Part shown: piece by piece, positions 11,574 through 23,403 of the stretch | Layout: every line of letters begins with the position of its first letter | Position numbering within the stretch: position 1 is the first letter of the stretch | Assembly: GCA_964036045.1 (NCBI GenBank) | Contig: OZ038382.1 | Span: 76,607,918 to 76,671,917 of the forward strand | Direction: 5' to 3' | Source of the DNA: Eutreptiella sp. 'Long Island Sound 2002' | Lineage: Eukaryota; Euglenozoa; Euglenophyceae; Eutreptiales; Eutreptiaceae | Length of the DNA stretch: 64,000 nucleotides | Translations under genes and position numbers: made by a program | The notes under the pieces: model-generated | Databases searched by the model: none | What the model was told of the DNA's origin: nothing | What the model saw: the letters and a program-made list of their open reading frames with translations, nothing else

Positions 11574-11588
11574 GTCAAAACGGGCCCC
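11574..11588 (-). repeat. right terminal inverted repeat
   Basis: GTCAAAACGGGCCCC is the exact reverse complement of the left end and is followed by TA. Confidence 0.8.
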
Positions 11589-11900
11589 TAGGGTAACCAG
11601 CACCATTACACCCAAAAGAGTGCACATGAAGTGCTTGATGCTATCTTGGAGGCTAGAGGCAGTCCAGTTTTCATATAAAATCTTTTGTATTATCCATTTG
11701 TGATTGACTCTTTGTGTTTGTACCTGCTTTGTCTATCTGCAGCCCTTCTGTGTTACACTGGATTTCAAACTATTCATTGATTCGATCGGCATCCTGTTCT
11801 TGCTCTACTTGCTCCTTTGGTTTTGGGATTTCACCATCAAAAACCTGCAGGATTTCATAAAAATCTATAGGGCACTAATCAAGGACATCTTTCTACCAGT
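11589..11900. other. unassigned spacer
   Basis: Between the DNA transposon and the C-rich non-LTR element. A reading frame from about 11,704 encodes a hydrophobic stretch (IGILFLLYLLLWFW) and runs into Thr/Pro-rich sequence. I see no family, and the 5' end of the non-LTR element may lie anywhere here. Confidence 0.35.
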
Positions 11901-12239
11901 ACACCACCCGCGGCACCCCACTGTCGCCAACACCACCCTCGCAACCACAGCACCTAACACACCTCCACCTCCGGCGGCGACATCGGCCACACCACCCCTA
12001 ATCTACAGCACCCTCGCCACCACCGCCACATCCGGCCCACATACGTTACGCCCCCAACGGCCAGGGACAACACCCTCACCATCCACGCCACCGGCAACAC
12101 CACATACGCTCCATACGTCACCCTTGCCATCACCAACCAAACCACCACCCTCACCATCAGTGTCCACGACACCACCAGAGGCACCAACACCACCGGTCAC
12201 GGCGACAGCGACAACAGTGACTGGCTGACCCACCAACGG

Positions 12240-13975
12240 CACCATCAACCAACGCGTTCCCTGCACCAAACTCACCTACACTAACGCCTATACTGCCCTC
12301 ACCAACGGCACCACCAGCGGCACAATCATCCACTCCAACACCCACACCACTCTCACCACCAACATCACCACCACCCCCCAAGCGTCAGGGCTCGCGGGGG
12401 GCGGAACAGCAGAGCGAGCACGGCACCACCCGCACGCGACGCCCACCCTATCGTTCACCGCTCCGCAACCCCGCAGCCACACCGCCCCCCCGCTTCCCCC
12501 GACAGGATGTGCGCTGCAGCCCACTGCTGGGACGACGACTACGACGTCCTCCCGGCCATTTGACACCTACTGGCAGCCACGGCCCCGCGTTCACAAGCCC
12601 ACCAGCAACCCACGGAACCGCAGGAGCTCAACCACCCCATGCCACCACACTCCATATCCCCCGCGTCCACCGCAGACCAGAACGCGGAACACCAGCAAGA
12701 GGAGCCGGACCACGACGCCACGCCCCCAGCCCCCCCCCCCCAAAGGACATCTACGCCACACTGGCCAGCACCCTAGCCCCCATGGACGCCGAGCAATACT
12801 ACCAGTCCATCCAACGAGACCTCCCAGCGGACCACGCGACTTTCTAGGGGTGGAAGCAGGAGAAAACGAACAACATTGAGTGGAGCACGGAGGAGGACCC
12901 TCTCTGGGAAGACACCTGGAAAGGCACCATGGATCCCTTCCTGGAAGCGGCAGCCGACACCTACCCCTGACCGCCCGGGGACACCAGGCACGGCGTCCAC
13001 GCCCTCCTAGCATTCCACAGCTGGAAACATCGCCAGACCATCACCCTCCACCCCCTCGACCACAATCCACACCGATGGACACCTGAAGACGACGCCACCG
13101 CCACCATCACCATACAGCAAAACCCCGAGAACCCGGAGGAGTACCACATCACCTGGAACGATCCGGCACCCCACCCCCCCGCCTCCCCCACCCTCCCAGA
13201 CGTCTTTGCCGCCATCGGCGTAGAACTGCAGGAAGCGAAAGCCCCACAACAAACGGACGACGAGATGCCCCAGGCACCATCACCACCACCCACACAGGAA
13301 AGCCCCCGCACAGAGCCCCTCACCCACCCCATCACCACAATGGAACTCCCCCCACAGCACCGCACCACCCCGGACCGCAACGGGCTTCGGAACCTGCCAC
13401 GGGAATGGGCGGTCCACAACGGCACACTCCAATGGAACAAAATCAAACCGGGATTCCAGACCATCTGCCTCCACTCGATCACCGAGCTCACTCCCACCTG
13501 GACACTATGAACAGACCGCCACCACCTCCTCCTCACCGTCCAAGGCGATGCCACATTCACACCAACGGAGGGAGACCCCATAACAGCAGCCCCCACCCAC
13601 GCCGTCCACATACCCCTGCAAGCATCGTCGGCACCTATGACGGTACATCCGGGCCCCACTGCATGGCAAGCCATCGTCATCACCTACCGCACCCCCAACG
13701 AGCACACACACACCTGGCAGCCACGGTGGGAGGACATCCGTGAGGACCTCCTCCAGGAACACCTAGGGCTCACGCGCACCCACCACACCCTCCACCCGGA
13801 ACGAGGAGTAAGCCAAGCACCACACGGCATACACACCCCGGGGTTATGGGCGTACGCCACACCCATGAACCCACAAGCAGCGGAGGACATCAAGACCGCG
13901 CTATCCATCCAGCAAGCCCAGACCCAGACCCCACACCGCAACACCCAACGAGTCTACACCATTTGGTGGGCATAG
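12240..13975 (+). pseudogene. ORF1-like region, N-terminal part (decayed)
   Basis: The first part is Pro/Thr/Arg-rich low complexity. From about 12,745 a better frame appears (YATLASTLAP, AEQYYQSIQRDLP). It continues through stops at 12,845 and about 12,968 into a globular-looking stretch (GVHALLAFHSWKH, ITLHPLDHN, PTLPDVFAAIGVEL). A shift at about 13,507 moves the frame, which then runs to 13,975 (TPTEGDPI, HTWQPRWEDIREDLLQEHLG). I recognise no domain. Position before the endonuclease and shared composition make ORF1 the best reading. Confidence 0.5.
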
Positions 13976-14120
13976 CAAGACCACGACACCCTCACCCCCC
14001 AACCAGGGTGCCCCCCCCCTGGACACCAACACAACCGCCCTCCTCCAGGCCGCAGCAGCGGCAGCCACCCAAGTAGGGGCCCCGGAAACCTGGAGCCCGC
14101 AATACCTGGTTGAAACCAAA

Positions 14121-15527
14121 GTGGCGCCCCACGCGAGAGCCCAAGAAAAGCCCCCATCGCCGAACCCACTGAACCCCCCACTCAAACTGGACACGATGGA
14201 GCACACCCCCCACGACAAATGGGCGACCCACTACATCATCTCCCACACCACCACCCACAAGAACGACGCCCCCAAGATCTCCGTCATGCGCCACTTCCCC
14301 CACACAACGCAGGTGTATGAGCTGACGGCCCCCAACGTCCTCGTCACCCAACGCCGACACGACGAGCAGTACACCATACAAGCTGAGGGGGCCGCCGCGA
14401 CCACCCTGTACACGTGGACAACAGGAGCTGACCTCCGACACCCCAACCTCCATCACGCCCCCTCCTGGCCCACCCCCTTCCACACGGCAGACCGCCCCAA
14501 CAAGAAGCCAAAACACACAGGCGTATACACCCCCGCCCAGGAGGCCCAGCACCGACCCGATGCAAGGCGCAAGGCCCGCACCCTCCAAGACTACCACACC
14601 ATCCCCCGCATCAGCACCCCCTGCGCCAGAGTTGATGATGCCACCGGCAACCGCACCATTACAGGCATCATCACAGACTGCCTGAACCCATCGGCGTCAC
14701 GGGCAGACGCCGTGTGGATCAGCGAAGGGCGCTCCCACACACGGGCGGTGGCGCGCCTCAACAACATTCAGCCCCACAAACTCCAGCGGGCCGTCCGACC
14801 CTTCGCTGTGCACATCACCCCGTACGGCATCAACCACCCCCGGTGTGAGCACCATGACCCGCCCTGCTCTACCCCATGCACCTCGCCCCTGCGCCAACCG
14901 CTCCGAGCCCCCACCATCACAGGCAACATGTACCTGGGCACCGTACCGGGGGACCCAGGCATACACATCCTGCCCAACAGGTCCAGGGACCACGCCATCC
15001 CCCTCCACGGAGTAGAGTCACTCACCCTGGGACCGCCCCCACCAAAACACCAACACCAGCACATCCCGGGGGACAAACAGGCGCAGGCGCCAGACAGGGG
15101 AAAAAAGGCCCACCAACGCGCCCTGGCCCACATCACCGTCCGGCCCACAGCCCACCTACCAAAGGACTTCGGCACGGAGCGCCACATCGTCCTGGAGGGG
15201 CAAGCCCACCACATCATCACTGGCGCTCTATACACCCTCGCCGCCCACAAACACCACTGGTACCCCACAGCTATCCCAGCGATGCCCCCTCCGCCGCAAG
15301 GCGCCAACGATCCCGTCACCCCCTTCTACATCGATCAACTCCTAAGCCGCAGAGCTACCCCACACTTCCACCCCTCCAGGATAGAACTAGCCATCGCATC
15401 GTGGGACACCCTGGACACCCCCCCCAACAATCCGCCATCCACATCCTCAAAGCGGACGCCCGATGGTGGGTCCTCCACTCGGCACACGGAGGCCTCATGG
15501 CGGCCCAGGCCTACACCCCGGAGATAG
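14121..15527 (+). pseudogene. ORF1-like region, central part
   Basis: This is the longest clean frame of the region, 468 codons, probably without a native start. It is His/Pro/Thr-rich with recurring beta-like segments (THYIISHTTTHKND, VYELTAPNVLVTQ, GTERHIVLEGQAHHII). No family recognised. The frame shifts near 15,430 into the next fragment. Confidence 0.45.
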
Positions 15528-16436
15528 ACCCGGAAGACCTCCCACGAGGCCGGCAGCGACTCCTCCAGGCCACCACCCTCACAGGCCGCGAAGGCGCCCC
15601 GTAAGGAGCACCTCACACAGCGCTCTACTGGGCTCAAGGTTCGCCCAACGGCCCAGACACACCGGAGCCCACGGAGGTCTGGGTCATGCACGCCAAGGCC
15701 ATGAGGAACTACCACCTCCACCACCCTTTCGACAACAGCCCGGCCGCACAGCCATGGCCAACGGACCCCCCGGAGACCGTGCGCAAGCTCGCCGACCTCA
15801 CGCGCAGCCACGCGAAAGCGACCATGCAAACGCCGGCAGAACCCCCGCTAAGGGATCCGGGCCAGCAAGCTACTCACCCCTTCTTCCAACCCCACGCCCC
15901 CCCAGCCCCACCGCCTCCGGTCCCACCCAAGCGAGCGAGACGGAAAAGGGGCGCATCCGCCCCCAACCAAGCCAGGAAAGCAGCAACCTCCCAACCCCCC
16001 GCATCCCCCCCCACCCACCCAGCAAACCCGGACCAAGCATCCTCGTCATCCTCCCTCCCATCATTACCACCAACCCACCCGGACCAGGCATCCTCATCAT
16101 CCGCCCCCCCGCCACCAGCACCGCCCCCACTCAAGGCGTACCCAGGATTCGAAAGAGGCGCAAAGGTGAAGCAGCCCTTCCGCGACGACCACACGGGCGA
16201 CTGGATCTGGTGTGAGGGCACAATCCGGTACCGCCTCCGCGACCTGGGGGACAACGGGGGGCCACAGATCTGGGTGGTCTGGCACCACCAGGGAGCTGGA
16301 CCAAGGCAGCGGCGCCCCGCACAAAGTAGAGAGCCACACCCTGGAGCTCAACAGCGCCCACCCCATCCGGCTCCGCACCGACGAGAACAAGGCCCACAGA
16401 GGCACCAAATACACTGGGGAACTCGCCCCTGAGTGA
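15430..16436 (+). pseudogene. ORF1-like region, C-terminal part with protease-like and Tudor-like stretches
   Basis: Fragments in two frames encode ADARWWVLHSAHG, which resembles the His-Trp segment of Ulp1-type cysteine peptidases. Next is a helical tail (MRNYHLHHPF, TVRKLADLTRSHAKA) that resembles the tail of the second C-rich fragment at 42,180-42,330. A Pro/Ser-rich spacer follows, then GFERGAKVKQPF and DWIWCEGTIRYRL, reminiscent of a Tudor/Agenet fold. Frameshifts occur at about 15,600 and 16,290. Domain names are tentative; the helical-tail similarity to 42 kb was seen directly. Confidence 0.4.
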
Positions 16437-16569
16437 AGCCAGGGCCTCCCCCCACCGCGCCTACCCAAGCGCCCACCACCAGGCAAACAGTCCCCGGGCC
16501 CCAGTCCCCCTCCCTGACGGGGCAAGGGCCGAGGGCACGAGCCTCCAAAGCCCTGGCTCGCCCCCACTC

Positions 16570-17377
16570 AGGCCACCGGCATCCTCCTCGACCTCAACCA
16601 CCCGGCCGTCACATACTCCAAGGACGCCACAACCCCCCTCTATTAGCTCTCGATGGCACAGGGACCGGATTGGGTTCCCCACCTCCTCGCCTTCCAGGAA
16701 CAAGGCCTACAACGCGACGACCCCCCAGAAACCACCCCCATGTATACCCTGGACCAGAAAGCGTACAAATGCTACTGGCACAAGGGGACCCCCCTGTACG
16801 CCTGAACCGGCATCCACGTCCACCTCGTCCACCACCTCAGCATCCCAGGGAGGCTAGGCGTCTACAAGGTCGTCGGGGACGGATGGCAACTCAACATCAT
16901 CAACGCCCACGTCCCCTTCGGCGACGCCGAGGAACCCTTCCTCCAAGCCCTGGCAGAGGCATACCGCCAGATGGCCATGCTCGCCCCCACAATCATCATC
17001 GGTGACATGAACGCCCCCCCACCCCGGCAGACCGAGAAGAATTGGCCACACCCGAGGACCATGCAGTCCACGACATTATGGAAATGCTGGGGCTCGTGGA
17101 CCTGACAGCCAATCTCGAAGGCCAATCATCCCACTTCCCCCACCAAGCAGATGCCGCCCCCTCCCGCATAAACGTATGCTATGGCGACCCCACCACCATC
17201 ATCCGGGCGGAGGCCCGATATGGGCCCCTCCCGCTGGGACACACAGGCGATAGCCCCCTGCACATCCGCCTCACCATCCTCAACCTTCCCCCCAGCCCCC
17301 CAGAGGATGCGGACCAAGGCCTACCACCCCCCCTGAGGATGCCTGCACTGCACGACAAACAGGCCTGGTCCAAATAG
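16570..17377 (+). pseudogene. apurinic/apyrimidinic-type endonuclease domain
   Basis: This domain nicks target DNA in APE-type non-LTR elements. Visible motifs in order are LLAFQEQ (catalytic Glu), INAHVPFGD, a TIIIGDMNAP block (GDxN), GLVDLT, PSRINVCYGD, and GHTGDSPLHI in place of the usual SDH motif. Stops at about 16,644 and 16,803 and a frameshift at about 17,035 break it, so no active nuclease is made. It sits just before the reverse transcriptase, as expected. Confidence 0.75.
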
Positions 17378-18838
17378 CACAGGGCCATAGACTGCGCCCG
17401 GCGCATCCAACCAGACCCCACCGACCTACTCACAGCCATGCGCACGGCCGCCGTCGCCTGCGGCATCCAGGAACACCCCCACACTGACGACGACCAACCA
17501 CCCACGGCCCTAGGGGACATGCTCCATGACCTCTGGCATGGGAAGCAACAACTGGCGACCCTCCTCCACACAGACACACCCCAAACCCGCCGACACATCC
17601 ACCACTGCAGGACGCAGATAGCCCACATCAGGGCAGACCTGCAGCAGTGGCACATCGACAGGCAACAGCGCATCGCCCAAGAACACCAACGGTATGCGCA
17701 ACATGAATTCCCCTAAAAGGCCATCCGCCTCCTCAACGACGCCATGACCGACACCGGCCACCGCACCATCACCACGGTCAGACAGGAGGATGGCTCCCTC
17801 ATAAACGAGCCAGCCACCGTGCTCCAAGCCACCCAAGACAGCTTCCTCCAACAACACAGGCCCACCCAAGACACACTGGACACCGACACCCAGGCCAAAA
17901 TCGACCGCCTCCCTAAGGTCTTCAACCATGCCCAGAGGAGGCAACTGGAAAAGCGCCCTTTCACCATCCACAAAGTCCGGAGGGCCATCCACAGTCTCCG
18001 GCAACACAAAACCCCAGGCTACGACGGCCTCCCTGCAGAGGCATACTACCACCTTCCCGCCCACCTCCTCCGCATCCTCGCCCACCGCCTCTTGGGCGTC
18101 GTCACGGGGCAAACCCCGCTACCACCAGACTGGGCAAACGTTGTCCGCCCCCTCTACAAAAAGGGGGACTGGGCCAACCCGGACAACTGGCGCCCCATAG
18201 TCTGTGCATCACGGAGGTCAAAATCGTCTGGACCGTCCTCCCACGCCGCATCCGCCCCCACCTCGACCCCCATATACCCGCCAGCCTCTGGGGGGCCATC
18301 CAAGGAAGGTCTTCACACGAGGCTATCTTCCTCCAGGACACCATCGCCGACATGGACCCGGTGGACCTCATCATCGCCTCCCTCGACGTCAAAGGAGCCT
18401 TCCCGAACACCCCCTGACTCCTTCTGGAGGCGGTGTGGAAACGCCTCGGCCTCCCCTCCTTCAACTTCGCCTCCGGCTACATCCGCACCCGCAAATACAC
18501 GGTCCGCACGGGAGCGGGCCTCCTCCCCTTCCTAGAGCCAGGCAGCGGGGTCCCCGAAGGAGGAGCAGAAGGCCCCTTCCTATACCTCCTCGTGACGCTC
18601 CCCCTGGCCCTCATAATCGAGCAGGATTACCCGGCCTACGCACCCTACCCCTTTCTCTCCCCCCTGGTGCGCTTCGCGGACGACACCAACCTCACGGTCG
18701 CACACACACCACACGAACCCCACGCCCTAGACCCCGGGCCTACGGTCACCCAGCAGGCCAACGACTTACTGGACGTGACCATCTCCTACCTCTCCCGCAA
18801 CAACCTCATTGTCCACCCCCAAAGTCAGCGGCCATGAT
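17378..18838 (+). pseudogene. non-LTR reverse transcriptase
   Basis: After a helical linker (to 17,716, stop, then 17,744 onward) come the RT blocks. These are TPGYDGLPAEAY (block 1), LPPDWANVVRPLYKKGD and NPDNWRPIVC (block 2), IIASLDVKGAFPNTP (block with first catalytic Asp), GVPEGGAEGPFLY, and LVRFADDTNLT (block 5 catalytic aspartates near 18,675). Frameshifts at about 18,210 and a stop at 18,416 separate them. Order and spacing match L1/I-type reverse transcriptases. Confidence 0.85.
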
Positions 18839-20283
18839 CAAGGGGTCTGCCACACCCTCCACCCTAGGGCCACAAGGACCCCCCATGCAAGTCGTGACAA
18901 CCACCACCCACCTGGGGGTAATCCAGGCCACCAACCCTGAGAACGCCACCCTCCCTCCCAAGTTGCAGTCAGACCTCGCCCATCTCCCCAGATATGCGTC
19001 CCCGACTACCAAGGCCCTCTCCCTGTCCCACCAGTGCCTAGCGTACTACCTCACCAGGGTCTTGAACGCCTCCATAGGCTTCCAGGCACTCCACCTGACA
19101 CAACCCACCACTGCCCTCCAACCGGCCACACGCGCCGTAACCAAGGCATGGGCAGCACACGGGGGCTGGCCCACCTCCATACCCACCCGCGCCATCCGGG
19201 CGGCATGGCCCCACTATGGGGACGCCATAGGGGACGAGGTGAAAGCGGCCTACACCAGACACACTGCCCTCCTCCTTGACGGCATGACCCACAACCACTT
19301 GCCGGAGGTACACGAGGTCGCCAATATCCGCCTCCAAGCCGCACAACGGGCCGGCAACACATGCCCACGCTGGATACTCCACCAGACGGGCATGCCAACA
19401 ACCATGACCCCCCATGCAAGTCGTGACAACCACCACCCACTTGGGGGTAATCCAGGCCACCAACCCTGAGGACGCCACCCTCCCTCCCAAGTTGCAGTCA
19501 CACCTCGCCCATCTCCCCAGATATGCGTCCCCGACTACCAAGCCCCTCTCCCTGTCCCACCAGTGCCTAGCGTACTACCTCACCAGGGTCTTGAACGCCT
19601 CCATAGGCTTCCAGGCACTCCACCTGACACACCCCACCACTGCTCTCCAACCGGCCACACGCGCCGTAACCAAGGCATGGGCAGCACACGGGGGCTGGCC
19701 CACCTCCATACCCACCCGCGCCATCCGGGCGGCATGGCTCCACTATGGGGACGCCATAGGGGACGAGGTGAAAGCGGCCTACACCAGACACACCGCCCTA
19801 CTCCTTGACGGCATGACCCACAACCACTTGCCGGAGGTACATGAGGTCGCCAATATCCGCCTCCAAGCCGCACAACGGCCCCGCAACACATGCCCACGCT
19901 GGATACTCCACCAGACGGGCATGCCAACCACCATGACCACGCGCCTGTGGAACCACCTGCAGCTTCTCCTCCCATCCCAACACCACGCCATACTCACCAA
20001 CCACACCTGCCCGGAGGACGGGCCTCTGGCGGTCCTCTGCGGGGACCTCCACCATCACACCAAGGGCACCATCAACACCATAAACCTCGTTGGGGCCTCC
20101 ATCACCGTAGTATACGTCACCCTCTCACAAATGCGGGTCCTTCACCACAGCGGAGCACACCACACCCCCTTCCTACAACTTCCCGAATGCCCGCAATACC
20201 GCCCCTTCCACCAGTACCTCACGCAGACGGCAGGAGCAGGGGGCCACACTCTGCCAGGAAGCACAGACATGCGAGCAGCCTAG
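18836..20283 (+). pseudogene. RT thumb and linker of element A, with internal duplication
   Basis: The frame after FADD continues with THLGVIQATNPE, then a helical region (YYLTRVLNASIGFQ, AAHGGWPTSIPTRAIRAAW), typical in placement for the thumb and C-terminal helices. A 529-bp tandem duplication makes this region appear twice. Because 529 is not a multiple of 3, the second copy reads in a different frame. Confidence 0.6.
18885..19942 (+). repeat. 529-bp tandem duplication
   Basis: ATGCAAGTCGTGACAACCAC at 18,885 recurs at 19,414 and the copies run parallel for the whole 529 bp with only scattered substitutions (about ten by eye). The junction at about 19,408 joins ACCATGACC to CCCCATGCAAG. 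High similarity against the decayed background suggests that the duplication is younger than the element's inactivation, or is an assembly artefact. Confidence 0.9.
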
Positions 20284-20370
20284 CGAGAATTTAAAAAGCA
20301 GCACCCCCGACCCATCCCCGCGACACCGCCCTACGCAGCCACTGGCTCGAAACACTAACCCGTCCCCCCG

Positions 20371-21585
20371 GTGACGGGCCCAGTCCCACAGCTAACTCTA
20401 CTACTGGCCCTGAATGAAGCCATACCCACACAGACCACCCTCATCCACCACGGGGCAAAATGGCGCATACCAAAGCACCACATGACCGCCCGAAACCTAC
20501 CAAAGGTCCCCCATGACTCGCAGAGCATGCCACGCACATGTTGGGCCTGTGACCCCGAGGCGCCCACCACGCCATGGCCCATATTGCACCTCATAGCACG
20601 CCACCACACCAACCCCACATCCCACCTACCACCACAAGCCTACGCATGGGTAGCCCCAAGGTTCCACCGCACCGACGCGAACCGGACGGTAGCGTTGAAC
20701 CCCGACCACACACCCCAATGGCTCTTCACCACTACGCCCACCTGGCCCCGCCCCGACCCGGCAGGGGTCGCCATCCGTTACAGCATGTACGAACCAGGTA
20801 GAACGGGCAACCACGAGCACCCCTACTATCCGCTCCACCACTCCTGCCACACACCGGAGTACCGAACACAAAACCTCACATACAACGACCTAAACCCAGA
20901 CACAGCCTACATCCTCCACTACATCTACTCCTACCTCACACAAGGACAGCCGGAACAGGGACTCATAGCCATGTCCCCCCAAGCGAAACACATCATCTCC
21001 AAAGGAATAGGGGTGTACGCCACCCCCGTCCTGCAGCTCACAACCCCGGTGGCCCACCTCACCACGGGCCTCGCCATATACGCCTACCTACCCATGAACC
21101 CATGTCGCCTCCCACAACCATCACCGGCGGACCGGCTCTTCTTCACCGACGCCTCAGGCGAATCCGCCCTCACGACCATCACCGGTGAAGCCCCCCTGCA
21201 GCTAACCCACATCAGGGGACACTACCACATGGACCACCACACGGGCCACACAACCTGCGGGAACTCCTCCCACGGGGAGCTGGGGCCCATGGCTGACGCC
21301 ATCGCAGAGATCGCGGCCCACCTACCCGCCCACCTCCCGCACATCGTCCGGGTCTGGTTCGTGGTAGACGCCACTGTTGACACACACCTGCTCCTCTGCA
21401 TCGCAAGGCAACCACTCCACAAAGCCACCGCCACGAGCCTCGGCACCCAGGCACTGCTGCTCTGGAAAGCCCTTGGCAGCCTTCCCCCCTACGTCCAACT
21501 CCACATCGTGAAACAAGAGTCCCACAGACACCAATACGGAAATAGTAAGGTCAACAACCAGGCAGTACACCAGCGCAAAAGAAAA
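20371..21585 (+). pseudogene. RNase H domain of non-LTR element A (interrupted)
   Basis: This 400-codon frame ends in RNase H: LFFTDASGE (first Asp), GELGPMADAIAEI (Glu), WFVVDATVD (Asp), then KQESHRHQYGNSKVNNQA, the position of the last His/Asp motif. The host frame stops making sense at about 21,580, where the element-2 LTR starts; further codons belong to the LTR. The C-terminal tail resumes at 40,274. Confidence 0.8.
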
Positions 21586-21586
21586 T

Positions 21587-22375
21587 GTTTTATAGTCATT
21601 TCAACACTGTGTGTTTGTTGTGCCTCTCCTGCTGCTTGCTGCTGGTGTAGGGTTTTCTGCTGCTTGTTTTTGATGAGGAAGATGTTTTATTTGCTGAAAT
21701 ACAACCAATCCAGGATAACCCAAGCCAGAGATAAGCAAGTAAAAGAGAATCAGGATCAAAGCATGAAGGGCTGCAGTGTAAACAGTGAAAGATGTAAGAA
21801 TATTCACAAACACTGCAACTCAAGGCAACTCGGATCGCACGTTCACAAAGATAGTTGAAATGTTTTGGGAAAAGAGTTGGAAAACTGCCCCATAGTCACT
21901 CAATCTCCATAGTGCCATCTCAGGAGATGTGCACTCTTTGTTTTGGGTCCCATATATGCTGAGGTGGCATGGTATGTGGCGATGAGGTCACTGCCATGGC
22001 ACATGGGATCTTCCTACTTAGCTAGGCTGACTGGGAATTGAACCCAGGACCTCTCAAAAAGAGGTGGCCCAACCCCTCTAGGGTGCATACCACTAGGATA
22101 GCTAAGAATTCATGAGAAAACATAGATAAATTCATAGGCCCTGCCCTGGATATGTCAGTTCTCAGTTAACTCAGGAAACGATGAATAGCCTCACATTGAT
22201 AGGGGATTAAGGGGTCCACTCCATATCCTGATTTAGTGTTTGGCTCCATAAGTCAAAATGTGTTCTCACCCATTTTGGTTTGGCCAATACTAAGATAAAA
22301 TGCTAGAGTGCTTAATGCATCTCAAATACAACTAGAGTATGCCTCAAGGCATTGGGAAAGCACTTTTTCTTACTC
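21587..22375 (-). repeat. 3' LTR of element 2
   Basis: It matches 39,486-40,273 base for base over most of its length. Read on the minus strand it starts GAGTAAGAAAAAGTGC directly after a purine run AAGGGGGG (polypurine tract) and ends ATAAAACA. It contains a tRNA-like segment at 22,017-22,106. The sequence beyond 22,375 is shared with 61,803 onward but not with the 5' LTR flank, so the LTR ends here. Confidence 0.85.
22017..22106 (-). repeat. tRNA-like segment in LTR, copy 1
   Basis: Read on the minus strand, an 8-bp stem CTTAGCTA / TAGCTAAG closes the unit. Inside are an A-box-like TAGTGGTATGCA, a perfect 5-bp arm ACCTC / GAGGT with a 7-base loop TTTTTGA, and a perfect T-arm CTGGG TTCAATT CCCAG carrying B box GGTTCAATTCC. 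Region between the two arms is one base, unlike a normal tRNA. Present in all three LTR copies. Confidence 0.65.
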
Positions 22376-23403
22376 CCCCCTTGTGCTGTGTCGGCCACCA
22401 CTGTCGCATTTGAGGAAAAAGGGTATTTTTCTTGGCCTTTCCTTGGGTTCCACATCTACTTTAAAATACCTATGGCCTCCCTCACACTGGAAAAATGGGC
22501 GCTCACCATGGCTGGCGCCTTTTTGCTGCAGTGTTCGTGACATTTCCTACAGAAAGGGTCAGCGCTCATGGCGCTGCCGGGGTTGCTGTAGCTTGGTTGG
22601 GTTAGTTTGGGAGCATGCCAAAAACATATGCATGTTCACCCCTCCCTCCAAGACGCAGCGCGACATAAACCCAACGCAAGACGCTATATACACACTTGCA
22701 TGGGTTCTCGTAAACCTGCAGGCGACCTGTGACCTGTCTTAGGGCAAAGGGAGTCGTCAAAAAAATTAAATTGCCCCTTGGTGGGGTCTTGGGTTCTGCT
22801 CAGTCTCTCCAGGCTGCTGCGTCTTGGCCAGAACACGGCCTACTCAGCGAGGCTGCGCGTGGGTATCTGTACAGACAGGAATGGGAGAATTATGGACGAA
22901 TCCGCGCAAGCGCGAAGCGACAACACCTAAATCCGTCAAATGACGGCCTAGAGATTTTCTGAGACAACACACCGGAGCAGAATCCCATTGTGCATTAAAT
23001 GCACATTTTTATAAAATTTATGCTCATGTCTTGATTTTTGAAATCAAGAAATTCCTACGCAGAAAAAAGCGGCGCGCAGGAGCGGCTCCTAGCGAAGCGC
23101 CGGAAAATACAGAAATAATGAGATTATAAACGTATGTCTCACGTAGACAGGAAAAGGACGAGACACACATAAAAAAATAAACATACAGATTCCACCCACA
23201 CTGACAGTAAAAACAAAAAATCCAAGAATTCCAAAATCAGCGAAAAGACTTCAATGAATCAGGTATAAACCTCAGGTGTGCTCGTCTCGTATGCAGCATG
23301 CACATTGCTCGTCTCGTGTCTCCGTGAACGAGTCTTGTAGCAGCGCTAACAAACGATAGAGGGCTAGATCAGAAAGATTGCAGGTGATTAGAGCTGAGAT
23401 TAG

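Larger units (their letters stand above)
6817..11588. mobile_element. DNA transposon with 15-bp inverted ends and TA flanks
   Basis: GGGGCCCGTTTTGAC at 6,817-6,831 is exactly the reverse complement of 11,574-11,588. TA stands immediately outside both ends (6,815-6,816 and 11,589-11,590), giving a 4,772-bp unit. Arrays of a CAAAGTTGCA-type motif lie inside both ends, like the subterminal transposase-binding motifs of several superfamilies. TA duplication would suit Tc1/mariner; reading the target as CTAG is also possible because the ends are GC palindromes. No DDE transposase was recognised, so it may be non-autonomous. It carries tandem repeats and a spliced gene of unknown function. Confidence 0.75.
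11900..21585 (+). mobile_element. APE-type non-LTR retrotransposon A, 5' and middle part
   Basis: This stretch has a single strand character: very C-rich, G-poor + strand with long, repeatedly broken frames. In order it encodes an ORF1-like protein, an apurinic/apyrimidinic-type endonuclease, a reverse transcriptase with FADD, and an RNase H. This is the order of I/L1-group elements with RNase H. The RNase H frame is cut at about 21,580 by the LTR of element 2; the missing end is at 40,274-41,090. Many stops and frameshifts show long decay. The 5' limit is uncertain. Confidence 0.8.

Noticed and set aside
12961-15319. Long minus-strand ORFs rich in Gly, Val and Trp
   Set aside because: They are antisense to the C-rich non-LTR element. 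G-rich antisense of C-rich DNA has few stops. No domain seen.
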